DNA from: Mariniblastus sp.
GTDB taxonomy: Bacteria; Planctomycetota; Planctomycetia; Pirellulales; Pirellulaceae
Length of the DNA: 64,000 nt
Direction: 5' to 3'
Assembly (NCBI GenBank): GCA_028823415.1
Contig: JAPKBL010000004.1
Coordinates: forward strand, 19,600-83,599
Below are positions 17,186 through 26,636 of this stretch, piece by piece (position 1 is the stretch's first letter; each line of letters opens with the position of its first letter). The position numbers were made by a program, and so were the translations under genes. The notes under the pieces were generated by a model. That model made no database searches, was not told the origin of the DNA, and saw only the letters and a program-made list of their open reading frames with translations.

Positions 17186-18097
17186 TTATCTGCGGACGAG
17201 ATTTTTCATCGTCGCCGGGGCGCCAAGTAAGGCAGATTTGGTCAATTCTGACCAAGTGTTGGCTTGCTGGCTGACGGGGCGTGGTCGGAGGCCGGCTTTG
17301 CGAAGCATGCGGTTCATCCGATAAACACGATCGCGGCGAATCGAGCTGGGCGTGCGAAAATTGATACTGACGGAAATGGAGATCTCATCGAGGGTGCGCA
17401 CCCAGTGAGGAGCCGTTACTGGAACGTAAACACCATCTCCCGGATTCATTTCAAAAAGCTGATATTGCTCAAACAGCGACTCGCTACAGTTGGTGATTCG
17501 CTGTCCTTCGTTATAAAAGCCTTCTAGGGCCTCTTCGGGAAGAACGTCACGGTTGTTGACGTCGTAGATCGCCATTTGCTTTTTGCCGCGAATTTGCATG
17601 AAGAAATTCTGCTCTGGATCATAGTGATAGGGCGTATACGCCTGCGGAGGACTGATGAAAATAAAACTTTCACGTCCGCTGATTTTTCCGGTCACCGGTT
17701 CCACAAACTCGCCAAGAGAATCAAGGCACTCATTTACAAACTGTCCGTAGACCGAGTCGGATTCAACATTACGAAGCACGATAACGATGTTTTGGTGCTC
17801 AATAGCCTGGATCAATTCGTCAGTCGAGAGTTCGTCATTATCGGCCGCATGTTTATAGTGCTCAAGATCTTCGTGGGTTCCAAATTCCTGTTTACTGAAT
17901 ACGTATTCCCTTTGTTTTCGGGGCAGTCGTTTTGACAGTTCAATTAGATTTTCCAGCTGAAAAAGTGGATGTTGTTGGAGCTGGTGCTGGATCGCGAACG
18001 GCTGGGCGTCGACGTGATTTTCGAAAGTGGTCGGATCGATGCGAACCATGTCAGATTGAAACGTCGTTCCGGCGGGAAGTGTAATCTTTTTGATCAT
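17186..18097 (-). CDS. Cupin-like JmjC-domain protein (cupin_8), probable Fe(II)/2-oxoglutarate oxygenase
   Basis: The 303-residue protein has no signal peptide and is probably cytoplasmic. The metal triad is visible: YTPYHYDPEQNF gives His158 and Asp160, and PVTAPHWVRT gives His230. MQIRGKKQMAIYD and NPGDGVYVPVTAPHWV are the usual strands of cupin_8/JmjC hydroxylases. Such enzymes hydroxylate proteins or small molecules using Fe(II), oxygen and 2-oxoglutarate. It lies 49 bp downstream of the CelD-like acetyltransferase gene on the same strand, probably in one operon. Both may modify the same envelope product, but the target is unknown. Confidence 0.85.
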   Translation of the reverse strand: MIKKITLPAGTTFQSDMVRIDPTTFENHVDAQPFAIQHQLQQHPLFQLENLIELSKRLPRKQREYVFSKQEFGTHEDLEHYKHAADNDELSTDELIQAIEHQNIVIVLRNVESDSVYGQFVNECLDSLGEFVEPVTGKISGRESFIFISPPQAYTPYHYDPEQNFFMQIRGKKQMAIYDVNNRDVLPEEALEGFYNEGQRITNCSESLFEQYQLFEMNPGDGVYVPVTAPHWVRTLDEISISVSINFRTPSSIRRDRVYRMNRMLRKAGLRPRPVSQQANTWSELTKSALLGAPATMKNLVRR

Positions 18098-18146
18098 GTT
18101 CTGATTTCTGGAATGTCGTGGATGATTCTGCTGGGTAGCCAGGAGG

Positions 18147-19355
18147 CTATTTTTTTGATCGCAAGTTTTTCATTTTGTGGGCGGCGGTTTGGAGGCTCGG
18201 CATGATTCGCGTGGCCCAATTTGAAATGCCCGGTCGCAATCCGATTACAAGACTCTGGAATTCAAGGCGTTGACCCCAAATTCGATTGATCGTTGAATTG
18301 TCAGATGCTGTACAGGAATCGGCTAATTGAATTTCGCCTTGGTGCATCGATTCAATGTTGCCTATTTCAATTTGTAGGCCGGGCGAAAATGGTGAGTAGT
18401 TCTCATCAAAAGCCGTCTTGAATGAATATATGTTCTGACCTGAACGTAGATCGGAGAGCATTGCGATCGGTTTGTCGTCTAAAGTAAGCGACAGAAAACG
18501 GGCTTTTCCATCGGTGGCAGCGGATTGGATCAGCTCGCGATAAAATGCTTGCGTGGCCGGTTGGCAGGCGAGTGCGGTTCCCGCTTCGACTTTCCAACCC
18601 GAAGCTTCCATCGCAAGAAACTGGTGAGTCAGTTGTTCGTAATCGGAGAACGCATCCGATTGTTTCAGTTGAACGTCCCCTAATTCAGCTAGCCGACGAC
18701 TGAGTCGGCCATAGTTCTTTTTGACGCTTTTGGATACAAACTGTTTTTTGTAATCTTCTAGGGGCACGACTGGGCGAAAGGCAGCTCGGGAGAATTGATC
18801 GCGTTGAAATCGAGACCTAGCCGGATGCTGAATCAAATCATCGATGAGCCCTTGGAATTCCGGTTCTCCAGAAACTGTGTCGAGGCTTAGCAGGCCAAAT
18901 TTTTCTTTGGCTATAAAATCTAACATGGCTTCGAGCGCTTCCCCGCCGTGCACCCTGCAGAGCAGAGGTGTGTGATCGAAGCTTTGATCGTGGGACCAGA
19001 TTTCGAGGCACCTGATCGGTAGATGGTAAAACGACTTTTGGATCAAAGGCATCAATCCGTAGATTGTTTTGGAATCGTTTTCGAGAGGGCTGTTCGACCC
19101 TTCTGCAACTAAGACCTTGACCTTTGAGTTCCCAAAATGTCGCATGGCCGGAATTAGGAAATTTGATTCGAACGACGCATTAGTATATAGCGATCTCTCG
19201 GCGAGGCGATTCCACGGTTGCTTTAGTGATTCCAGTTCTTCGACAGATTCAATCCAGCGAACCGTCAAGGTGTCGGGATGATCGGGTTGTCGGCGCGGGA
19301 TGACCGTTTCATTCTTTAACGTTGAAATAGATGGCGGGGAGGACGTAGTCGGCAT
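18147..19355 (-). CDS. GNAT-fold acetyltransferase, CelD/BcsL-like (Acetyltransf_6)
   Basis: The track ORF opens at 19517. The ATG at 19355 (MPTTSSPPSISTLKNE) has AGGAAA about eight bases upstream and removes 54 residues unlike the family, so 402 aa is preferred. Recognisable blocks are TVRWIESVEELESLKQPWNRLAE and the double-GNAT core FVSKSVKKNYGRLSRRLAELGD. FLAMEASGWKVEAGTALACQP and YSFKTAFDENYSPFSPGLQIEI follow. This is the CelD/BcsL (cellulose biosynthesis, FemAB-related) acyltransferase pattern, found with exopolysaccharide synthesis genes in other bacteria. No polysaccharide synthase lies nearby here. It is first in a likely two-gene operon with the JmjC-like gene. Confidence 0.85.
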   Translation of the reverse strand: MPTTSSPPSISTLKNETVIPRRQPDHPDTLTVRWIESVEELESLKQPWNRLAERSLYTNASFESNFLIPAMRHFGNSKVKVLVAEGSNSPLENDSKTIYGLMPLIQKSFYHLPIRCLEIWSHDQSFDHTPLLCRVHGGEALEAMLDFIAKEKFGLLSLDTVSGEPEFQGLIDDLIQHPARSRFQRDQFSRAAFRPVVPLEDYKKQFVSKSVKKNYGRLSRRLAELGDVQLKQSDAFSDYEQLTHQFLAMEASGWKVEAGTALACQPATQAFYRELIQSAATDGKARFLSLTLDDKPIAMLSDLRSGQNIYSFKTAFDENYSPFSPGLQIEIGNIESMHQGEIQLADSCTASDNSTINRIWGQRLEFQSLVIGLRPGISNWATRIMPSLQTAAHKMKNLRSKK

Positions 19356-19704
19356 ATTGGAATTTCCTGAAAATGGCATGTAGAACCGTAGCTTATCTTC
19401 CCGAAGCTGCGCGTTTTTTCGGGTAAAACGGAGGAATTGAGATTCCTTTGCGTTTGACAGAGTGTGTGCGTTGGTCCAAATGATGCAAAATGGCAACGTC
19501 GACCAGAGAACGGCCAAGTGTTTGAAACTGAGGAAAGCGGCTGAGAACGTGGGGATGCATTAAACTGTCGGGCGGGAGAGGTTGAGATGTGTTTATATTC
19601 GGAATGAAAACGGTTCCCTTTAGACGGCCGATTGATTTCGAAAACGGGAAGATTGGATTAAAATCATTGAAGTTTTGGTTCCATTGCGAGTGATCGGGAA
19701 AAAG
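19356..19704. other. Divergent intergenic region
   Basis: About 350 bp between the preferred starts of two divergent genes. In-frame open extensions of both genes run into it (to 19517 on the minus strand and 19675 on the plus strand), but neither extension carries family-like sequence. Promoters for both genes are expected. I see no convincing consensus promoter, repeat or RNA. Confidence 0.35.
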
Positions 19705-21006
19705 ATGACTTCAAAACGAGTTTCGAGGCGGCAGGCGATCAAAGCATCTGCGGCTATTTTTTTACCCGGGGTGTTTGGCGGCCGTAAGTTGGAGCGGTTC
19801 ACGACGCATCGAGATTACCCCCCTCTTCGCAAGATCACCCGCGGACCGGGGCACCACTGGTTTGGTTATTACGACAAACTTGAATTTGATCAATCCAACC
19901 GTTTTGTGCTTTCTAACGAAGTCAATTTTGAGCATCGAACTCCTCGGGCGACCGATGCGATTCAAATTGGGATGGTGGACACCGAGGAAAATGATCGGTG
20001 GATTCATTTGGGGGAAAGTCATGCTTGGGGATGGCAGCAAGGCTGCATGCTTCAGTGGCGGCCAAATTCAAAATCAGAAGTGGTCTGGAATGATCGTGAC
20101 GGCGATCGGCATGTTTGCCGAGTTATGGACGTCACAACCAACAAGGTTCGCACATTGCCGCGACCCATTTATTCGTTAAGTCAGGATGGCAGATGGGCAA
20201 TCACGACCGACTTTTCTCGGATACAACGAATGCGGGCGGGCTATGGCTACGTGGGCTTAACCGATCCGACTGCATCGGAACGTGCTCCTGAAGAATCGGG
20301 AGTGTGGCGGATGAACATGGACACTGGGGAGTCGCAACTTATATTCTCACTTGCCGAGGCTGCGAGAATCAAACATCAGGGTAGTTCGTTGACTGATCAA
20401 TGGAATTATTTTAACCACCTGTTGATTAGCCCGGACAGTTCTCGTTTCATCGTTCTCCATCGATGGAAAAAAGATAACGGCGATGCGAAAAATCCTCAGC
20501 CGTCAGGAGGTTTTACAACCCGAATGTTCACCATCGCTATCGATGGTTCCGATCGATACAATCTCGATCCTTCCGGGAATACATCTCATTTCATTTGGAA
20601 AGACCCGCAACACATTTGTGCCTGGACTCGCCCCAAAAATAAACAAGCCGGGTTTTATCTGCTCCGGGATCGGACACCGGACATGGCATTAGTGGGTGAA
20701 GGTGTAATGAATGAGAATGGCCACAACACTTACGTGCCCAATACCGAGCAGGCGTGGATTTTGAACGACACGTATCCGAGTCGTGGAAAACGAGAGCAAG
20801 TGCCCTATCTATTTCATGTTCCTTCGGGGCAGCGCGTTGACCTCGGAGCATTTCACTCGCCGCCTGATTATCGAGGGGAGTGGCGATGCGACACTCATCC
20901 TCGTTGCAGCAATGACGGCAAGACAGTCGCGATTGACTCGCCTCACGCAGGCGGTGGTCGTCAAATCCACTTGATTGATATCAGCGAAATTATTGCACCG
21001 CGGTAG
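19705..21006 (+). CDS. Exported TolB-like beta-propeller protein of unknown function
   Basis: The track starts at a TTG (19675). The ATG at 19705 yields MTSKRVSRRQAIKASAAIFLPGVFGG, a twin-arginine-like signal, and is preferred (433 aa). The mature part opens with ITRGPGHHWFGYYDKLEFD, a block I have seen in uncharacterised planctomycete propeller proteins. Repeated blade-like motifs follow, including NRFVLSNEVNF, GCMLQWRPNSKSEVVWND, SQDGRWAITTDFSRI, ISPDSSRFIVLHRWK and SNDGKTVAIDSP. The pattern resembles oligogalacturonate-lyase-type or TolB-type six- or seven-bladed propellers. HxH-type residues are present (GESHAWGWQQG), but I cannot confirm lyase activity. It stands alone between divergent and downstream genes. 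Confidence 0.7.
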   Translation: MTSKRVSRRQAIKASAAIFLPGVFGGRKLERFTTHRDYPPLRKITRGPGHHWFGYYDKLEFDQSNRFVLSNEVNFEHRTPRATDAIQIGMVDTEENDRWIHLGESHAWGWQQGCMLQWRPNSKSEVVWNDRDGDRHVCRVMDVTTNKVRTLPRPIYSLSQDGRWAITTDFSRIQRMRAGYGYVGLTDPTASERAPEESGVWRMNMDTGESQLIFSLAEAARIKHQGSSLTDQWNYFNHLLISPDSSRFIVLHRWKKDNGDAKNPQPSGGFTTRMFTIAIDGSDRYNLDPSGNTSHFIWKDPQHICAWTRPKNKQAGFYLLRDRTPDMALVGEGVMNENGHNTYVPNTEQAWILNDTYPSRGKREQVPYLFHVPSGQRVDLGAFHSPPDYRGEWRCDTHPRCSNDGKTVAIDSPHAGGGRQIHLIDISEIIAPR

Positions 21007-21139
21007 CGCGCCCAGGACCTGGTAATTCACTTCAATCTTCGCTGGATTTGTTTCGGACGAGACGCCAGCGTAATCATGGGTTATCATGTCTAAGGTGCTC
21101 GTCAAACCAACCCTAGAAATCATTTCAGGAATTAAGACT

Positions 21140-22153
21140 ATGAGATGTTGTTCGTTTTTTGTTGCGATCGTATTCGCGATGTTTTTGACCTTGCCGGTGT
21201 TCTCTCAGGAGAATGGAAAGTCGGTTCGAATGGGCTGCGGCATGATGACGTTTGATACCGTTCCCGGCTGGGGATTGCGCCCCGATGGTGCCTCAGCGTT
21301 GGGGCCAACCCATGGCGGTGTTGTGGTTGATAAGTCAGGGAATATTTATACCAGTGCTAAGAAAGGCGTGGTTGTTTTTTCTCCCGACGGAAAAGTTGTT
21401 CATTCTTATCTCGGCAAGGATTTTTCCAATTTGCATGATCTGGAAATTCGATCCGAGGGTGAAAACGAATTTATTTATGGCGCCCGTAATAATGACGCTG
21501 AGGGAATCAAGTTCAATGTAAAGACCGGCGAAATTGTGATGCGGCTGCCGTTTCCGGAGGCTTCGGGTCTGGAATTGAAAAAATTTAATCCGACGGCAAT
21601 CACCGTGGCACCTAACGGAGATATTTTCCTTTCGAACGGCTACGCAAGTAATCATATTTTCAAGTTCGACAAGGACGGGAATTACTTGATGCATTTCGGT
21701 GAAAAAGGCAACGGAATGAAACAGTTCAATACAGCTCACGGGATGACGCTAGATACTAGGTACGACCCGCCACGGCTATTAATCTGCGACCGAAACCACC
21801 AACCCAAAGGGCGGTTGCTCCATTATGATCTCGACGGAAATTTCCTTGAGGAGGTGATTACCGGACTCGGAATGCCAACATCGGTTTCGATTCAGGGTGA
21901 CTACGTTTCGGTACCCGATCTTCACGGGAGATTGGTCATTCTCGACAAGAGCAATACAATCATGGCGGTGCTTGGGCACAATTCGGACCCGAAAACGAGG
22001 GTCAATTTTAATGTCCCACAAGACAAATGGATCGAGGGCATATTTAACGGAACCCATGGATCTCATTGGGATGCAGAGGGCAATCTTTACGTTCAGGATT
22101 GGAACGTTTCCGGCCGGATCATGAAATTGGTTCGCGTGAAAGATGCGAAGTAG
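21140..22153 (+). CDS. Exported NHL-repeat / six-bladed beta-propeller protein
   Basis: The ATG at 21140, with TCAGGA nine bases upstream, gives the signal peptide MRCCSFFVAIVFAMFLTLPVFSQ; the track start at 21086 adds 18 unrelated residues. The mature protein is made of NHL/6-bladed propeller repeats. Examples are HGGVVVDKSGNIYTSAKKGVVVFSPDGKVV, PTAITVAPNGDIFLSNGYASNHIFKFDKDG and GMKQFNTAHGMTLD. The final repeat is GSHWDAEGNLYVQDWN. Proteins of this kind include peptidyl-amidating lyase-like and gluconolactonase-like folds, but no enzymatic residues can be assigned. It is convergent with the DUF1501 gene 91 bp downstream. Confidence 0.82.
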   Translation: MRCCSFFVAIVFAMFLTLPVFSQENGKSVRMGCGMMTFDTVPGWGLRPDGASALGPTHGGVVVDKSGNIYTSAKKGVVVFSPDGKVVHSYLGKDFSNLHDLEIRSEGENEFIYGARNNDAEGIKFNVKTGEIVMRLPFPEASGLELKKFNPTAITVAPNGDIFLSNGYASNHIFKFDKDGNYLMHFGEKGNGMKQFNTAHGMTLDTRYDPPRLLICDRNHQPKGRLLHYDLDGNFLEEVITGLGMPTSVSIQGDYVSVPDLHGRLVILDKSNTIMAVLGHNSDPKTRVNFNVPQDKWIEGIFNGTHGSHWDAEGNLYVQDWNVSGRIMKLVRVKDAK

Positions 22154-22244
22154 CGAGATCGAATGGGGCAATCTGATTTGCAGCGACGTGGGTTAATAAG
22201 AGAGTCCACGATCGCGGCTAATCCGATTCGCTGTAATTTCTATA

Positions 22245-23750
22245 TTAGGCTAGGACGTCTTTGATAACATGGCCATGGACATTGGTTAGTCGTCGTTCCA
22301 GTCCGTTGTGATAATACGTAAGACGTTCGTGATCGAGTCCCATCAAATGTAGCAGTGTCGCATTAAAATCATAAACGCTGGTTTTATTGACAGCTGCTTT
22401 GAATCCAAATTCGTCACTTTCACCATAGCTGAAACCTCGCTTCACGCCTGCCCCGGCCATAAAGCAGGTGAACGCACCCGGGTTGTGATCCCGCCCCGAA
22501 CCGTTCGCTTGCAAAAATGGCATGCGACCAAATTCAGTGGCCCATACAACTAAGGTGTGTTCCAGCATTCCTCGTTGTTTAAGATCTGCAATGAGTGCGG
22601 CCGTCGGTTGGTCCATGATTTCTGCCTGCATGGCGTGCGTGTCGGCAATGTTGGAGTGGGAATCCCAATTCGTAATTCCATTGCCTCCGGCTGGATCGCT
22701 TCCATTAAACAATTGGACAACACGAACACCTTTTTCGAGGAGGCGGCGAGCTAAGAGGCAGTTTTTAGCGTAATCGCCACGCAGTTGACTTCCCCCTTCG
22801 ACACCATAGGCTTTGAGCGTCGACTTGGTTTCGCCGGCAAGATCCATGACGTCGGGCACCGAAGTTTGCATTTTCCCTGCTAATTCATAACTGGCAATTC
22901 GTCCGGCAAGATCGGCGTCGCCCGGATATTTCTCCAGGTGACGTGCGTTCAATCGCTGAAGCAAATTGATAGTACTTGCGTCGGCCTGCGGGGACATGCC
23001 GGCCGGTCGTTGTAAATTGTAGGGAGGGTTTTTAGCAGTGAAGTCTGTACCCTGAAACGCCGCCGGTAAAAATCCGTTCCCGAAATTATTTTTTCCGCTG
23101 CGGGCCAGCCCGCGGGGATCATTGATCGCCACAAACGCTGGAAGTTCTTGGTTTTCTGTACCTAGTGCATAAGTTATCCACGCGCCAAAGGAAGGGAAGC
23201 CTTCCATTGTGAAGCCTGTGTTAACGAAGTTTTCACCCTGAGGATGAGCGCTGGTATCGGTTGAGAGGGCATGGAAAAAACAGAAATCGTCGACCTGTTG
23301 GGCTAAGTTGGGCAGCAAATCTGAGACCATTTTTCCGGTCTCGCCGCGCGGCTTGAAATCCCAAAAAGGTTTGGCGATGTTACCACTTGGCCCTTCAAAA
23401 GTAACCGTTGGAAGTCCCGGCGGTTTTTGGCCGTGTAGCTTGGTAAGCGCTGGCTTGTAATCAAATGTATCGACGTGACTGACGGCGCCGGGGCAATAAA
23501 TGACCAGTACCTGTTTAGCGGGCATTTCAAAGTGAGAGGGTCGCGCGGCATACGGATTATTCGGGTCGATTCCCGGACGAATCGGTACCTTGCCACCAGC
23601 GGTGAGTGGTTTATCGTCAGCGAGTAGGCCGTCGGCCGCCAGCATGCTGGTCAGCGCAATTCCGGCAGTGGAAAGTCCTGCGGTGTGCAGGAAATTGCGC
23701 CGGTCGAGTAGCTTGCGTCCATGGAAAGATATTTTTTCGGGGTTGCTCAT
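22245..23750 (-). CDS. DUF1501 family protein (Tat-exported, sulfatase-fold), partner of PSD1 protein
   Basis: The N-terminus has RRNFLHTAGLSTAGIALTSML, a twin-arginine signal. Typical DUF1501 blocks follow: KQVLVIYCPGAVSHVDTFDYKP, HALSTDTSAHPQGENFVNTG, GSQLRGDYAKNCLLARRLLEKGVRVVQLFNG, HTLVVWATEFGRMP and GRDHNPGAFTCFMAGAGV. DUF1501 proteins have an alkaline-phosphatase-like fold without a known activity. In planctomycetes they are almost always paired with DUF1549/DUF1553 cytochromes, exactly as here, where the partner ends 62 bp upstream on the same strand. It is the last gene of the minus-strand cluster. Confidence 0.93.
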   Translation of the reverse strand: MSNPEKISFHGRKLLDRRNFLHTAGLSTAGIALTSMLAADGLLADDKPLTAGGKVPIRPGIDPNNPYAARPSHFEMPAKQVLVIYCPGAVSHVDTFDYKPALTKLHGQKPPGLPTVTFEGPSGNIAKPFWDFKPRGETGKMVSDLLPNLAQQVDDFCFFHALSTDTSAHPQGENFVNTGFTMEGFPSFGAWITYALGTENQELPAFVAINDPRGLARSGKNNFGNGFLPAAFQGTDFTAKNPPYNLQRPAGMSPQADASTINLLQRLNARHLEKYPGDADLAGRIASYELAGKMQTSVPDVMDLAGETKSTLKAYGVEGGSQLRGDYAKNCLLARRLLEKGVRVVQLFNGSDPAGGNGITNWDSHSNIADTHAMQAEIMDQPTAALIADLKQRGMLEHTLVVWATEFGRMPFLQANGSGRDHNPGAFTCFMAGAGVKRGFSYGESDEFGFKAAVNKTSVYDFNATLLHLMGLDHERLTYYHNGLERRLTNVHGHVIKDVLA

Positions 23751-23812
23751 TACAGACCTGAGGTGGATGCTTTCATTTCAGGGGAACTTAGGACGCGGAG
23801 GGCACTTGTTGA

Positions 23813-26596
23813 TTACGGCAAAAAAGCGAACTCGTTCGAATTTAACAGAGCGCGACAAACAAGGGCCAAACTTTGTTCTTCAGCCAAGGCCAGACACGCT
23901 TTCTTTTCGACTGCATCGGGAGCTCGGCCAAGCAGTAATTCAAAGCAACGATTCACAGCGGCTACCGGTTGATTGTCGGAGTCTTTCATTGCTCGCTGTG
24001 CAATCAATTTTGATTGCTCGATTACGAAATTGCTGTTCAATAGATTGAGCGCTTGAAGCGGTGTCGTGGAGACGGGGCGCTGAGGGCGAACCTGACCGCA
24101 ATCGGGAAAATCAAACGCGGTGAACATTCGGTCATCGACACGTCGCATGCGTTCCTGATAGATCATCCGTCGCCACGTTTTTTCACTGTAGTTGTCGGTG
24201 ACTTCCCATTGGGCGTAGCGTTTTTTGATGTTGTGAATTCGATAGCTTTTTCCGCCAATCGAGGAGTCGAGTGAACCGGAGGCCTGGACAATGGAATCTC
24301 GGATGGCCTCTGCAGTCATCCGTCGTGGTGGGAAGCGCCACAACAATGCCGATCCTGCGTCTCGGGCAAGACCGTCGGCTCGCGGAGAACTGGATTGACG
24401 GAAGGCATCCGACATGACCAACAGGCGAATCATGCGTTTCACTGACCAAGGTTCTTCGGTTGAATTCGTCAATGCTTGACCGGTTGAATTGACGGTCGGA
24501 TCGATCAATTCGCTGGCCAGCCAGTCTAGTAATTCGGGGTGAGTCGGTCTCGCCCCGGCCGCTCCAAAGTCACTGGTGGTTGCCACAATTCCTTGGCCGA
24601 AAATGTGGTGCCAGATTCGATTCACGGCAACGCGTGCAGTTAATGGTTGGTCGGGGGAGGTAAGCCAATGTGCGAATGCCTGCCGCCGTTGTTTACCGGT
24701 CGCCTCGGGCGGGAGGTTGAGGTCGCCATCGATTTCGGTCAGGCCGGAGGCGAACACTTCGTCTCGGGGATTTTCGGGGCTGCCTCGAGAAAGGACGAAA
24801 GTTTTGGAGGGCTGGACAAGTTTAGCAACGAAACTTGGCTTTGGCCCCTCATCGTTCAGCTCGAGGATAAGTTGTTTAATTCGACTCGTGGTAGCGACGT
24901 GTATTTCGTCGTTATTGAGTTGTTTCACTTGATTGGCGATGTAGACTTTTTCCCACTTGCCCTCGTCGTTAAGGACTTCGACGTCAAAGGGGCCAAGGTT
25001 GAACTTGTTGATGTTTACCAAGTAATCGGTCTGCATAAAATCCTGGCGATTGGTGCTGACACGAACGCGATTAACGAATTGAGGTTTGTCGAAAGTGAAT
25101 TGGACCCACGGTTTTTCTTTGCTACCTTTTGGAGATTTGGCAGCCCAGCCCTCGGTACCATATTTTCCGTCGTTGATTTTCCATAGTTCTCCGCGAGGTT
25201 GGGCAAACTTTTTCGGTGCATTGGTTTTGGTTCCGGCGGACGCCAACGCGAGGTTTTTACTCCACTGGACTGGCCCGAGAATCTCGAGCTCATCCAGCCT
25301 TGCGCCTCCCCATTGAAATGAAATTCTGACGGACTGAGTTTTTGTGGATGGGAAATGCATTTCCCGATAGCCGATCCAGTCTTCTTCCCAGAATTTGGTT
25401 TCCTTTAGTTTTTCCCGCTGTTGGCTGATTAATTTATAAATCTCTTGCCCGCGTTTTCGCCGCGGGTGATTTTCACCGAGTTCGGGAAATCGACTTCCAA
25501 ATTCAATATCCTGAAAGACCGCCGTCATCGCGTAATAATCGGTGATCGAAATCGGATCGAATTTATGGTTGTGACATCTCGCACATCCGACCGTCATGCC
25601 GAGTGCTGATGCGCCGACCGTTTGTAGAATTTCATCCATCCGATCGGCGCGAGCTTGGCGTCGGGCGGTTGGTTCCTGTCCGACGGTTGCAACGGGAACG
25701 TGAGGACCGGAAACAAGATAGCCCGTGGCTTCCCCGACGCCCATTGTATCCCCCGCGATTTGTTCCCGAAGAAACTGGTCGTAGGGTTTGTTTTCGTTGA
25801 AACAACGAATCACATAGTCTCGGTAAATCCAAGCGTTCTTTCGGTAGAGATTGCTTTCGGATCCGTTTGTCTCAGCCCAGCGGATCACGTCCAGCCAGTG
25901 TTGAGCCCAGCGCTCTCCAAAATGGGGTGAGGCCAACAATTGGTCTACGAGTTTTGCGTAGGCAGAGTCAGGATCAGATTTGAATTCTCTTGCGAAATTA
26001 GAAATTTGCTCGGGAGTGGGCGCGAGCCCCGTTAGTACGATTGAGGCGCGGCGAATCAAAGAAACCGCATCCGCGGGTTGAGAGAACTGAAGATTCTTGG
26101 ACTCCAGTTTTTGAGTCAAAAACGCGTCGACGGGATTCGTGGGCGTCATTTTGAGGACTGGCGGTCGGATGATGGGCTGAAACGACCAATGGTCAGATTT
26201 TGCGTCTTCGACGGCTTTCATCTGCCCGGGCCAATTGGCGCCCGAGGCAATCCAGCGGGTCAGTAATTCAATTTGCGCGGCTGGGATTTTATCTTCGTCG
26301 GGCGGCATTTCCATGCCTTCATCGGTATGGTTAATGACATCGAGCAAATAACTTTTCTCGGGCGCTCCTGGAACGATCGTTCTCTGGCCGTAGTCGCCTC
26401 CTTTGAGCATCAGCCCGCGACGGTCGAGCCTCATGCCGGATTCCTGCTCTTCTTCGCCGTGGCAATGCGCGCAGTGTTCGGCAAAAATTGGCGCGATTTC
26501 TTTTTCAAAATCTATTTCTTGTCCATCGAGAAAGAGCCCTCCTCGGACGAACGAAAGAATCGCGAATACAGTCGGTAAAATGAAAAACGATTTCAT
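23813..26596 (-). CDS. PSD1-type protein: cytochrome c-like PSCyt1 + DUF1549 + DUF1553
   Basis: The track start at 26896 overlaps the upstream gene. The ATG at 26596 gives MKSFFILPTVFAILSFVRGG, a signal peptide, so 927 aa is preferred. A haem site CAHCH near residue 43 marks the PSCyt1 domain. DUF1549 follows (VDAFLTQKLESKNLQFSQPAD, HFGERWAQHWLDVIRWAETNG) with CARCHNHKFDPIS, a second CxxCH, near residue 340. A galactose-binding-like insert (about 430-600) precedes DUF1553 (LTARVAVNRIWHHIFGQGIV). The C-terminal block is QALNLLNSNFVIEQSKLIAQR. These exported proteins are abundant in planctomycetes and likely transfer electrons during glycan or other substrate oxidation, but the reaction is not established. 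The gene sits 40 bp downstream of the sulfatase-agarase-like fusion, suggesting co-transcription. Confidence 0.92.
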   Translation of the reverse strand: MKSFFILPTVFAILSFVRGGLFLDGQEIDFEKEIAPIFAEHCAHCHGEEEQESGMRLDRRGLMLKGGDYGQRTIVPGAPEKSYLLDVINHTDEGMEMPPDEDKIPAAQIELLTRWIASGANWPGQMKAVEDAKSDHWSFQPIIRPPVLKMTPTNPVDAFLTQKLESKNLQFSQPADAVSLIRRASIVLTGLAPTPEQISNFAREFKSDPDSAYAKLVDQLLASPHFGERWAQHWLDVIRWAETNGSESNLYRKNAWIYRDYVIRCFNENKPYDQFLREQIAGDTMGVGEATGYLVSGPHVPVATVGQEPTARRQARADRMDEILQTVGASALGMTVGCARCHNHKFDPISITDYYAMTAVFQDIEFGSRFPELGENHPRRKRGQEIYKLISQQREKLKETKFWEEDWIGYREMHFPSTKTQSVRISFQWGGARLDELEILGPVQWSKNLALASAGTKTNAPKKFAQPRGELWKINDGKYGTEGWAAKSPKGSKEKPWVQFTFDKPQFVNRVRVSTNRQDFMQTDYLVNINKFNLGPFDVEVLNDEGKWEKVYIANQVKQLNNDEIHVATTSRIKQLILELNDEGPKPSFVAKLVQPSKTFVLSRGSPENPRDEVFASGLTEIDGDLNLPPEATGKQRRQAFAHWLTSPDQPLTARVAVNRIWHHIFGQGIVATTSDFGAAGARPTHPELLDWLASELIDPTVNSTGQALTNSTEEPWSVKRMIRLLVMSDAFRQSSSPRADGLARDAGSALLWRFPPRRMTAEAIRDSIVQASGSLDSSIGGKSYRIHNIKKRYAQWEVTDNYSEKTWRRMIYQERMRRVDDRMFTAFDFPDCGQVRPQRPVSTTPLQALNLLNSNFVIEQSKLIAQRAMKDSDNQPVAAVNRCFELLLGRAPDAVEKKACLALAEEQSLALVCRALLNSNEFAFLP

Positions 26597-26636
26597 AGGA
26601 ATTCTAAAAGACGTTAAAAGGCAGGTTGTTAAGAAG

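Noticed and set aside
22169-22187. GGGGCAATCTGATTTGC as another sigma-54 promoter
   Set aside because: The GG-to-GC spacing is 11 or 12 rather than 10, and it lies between convergent gene ends with no gene to drive.
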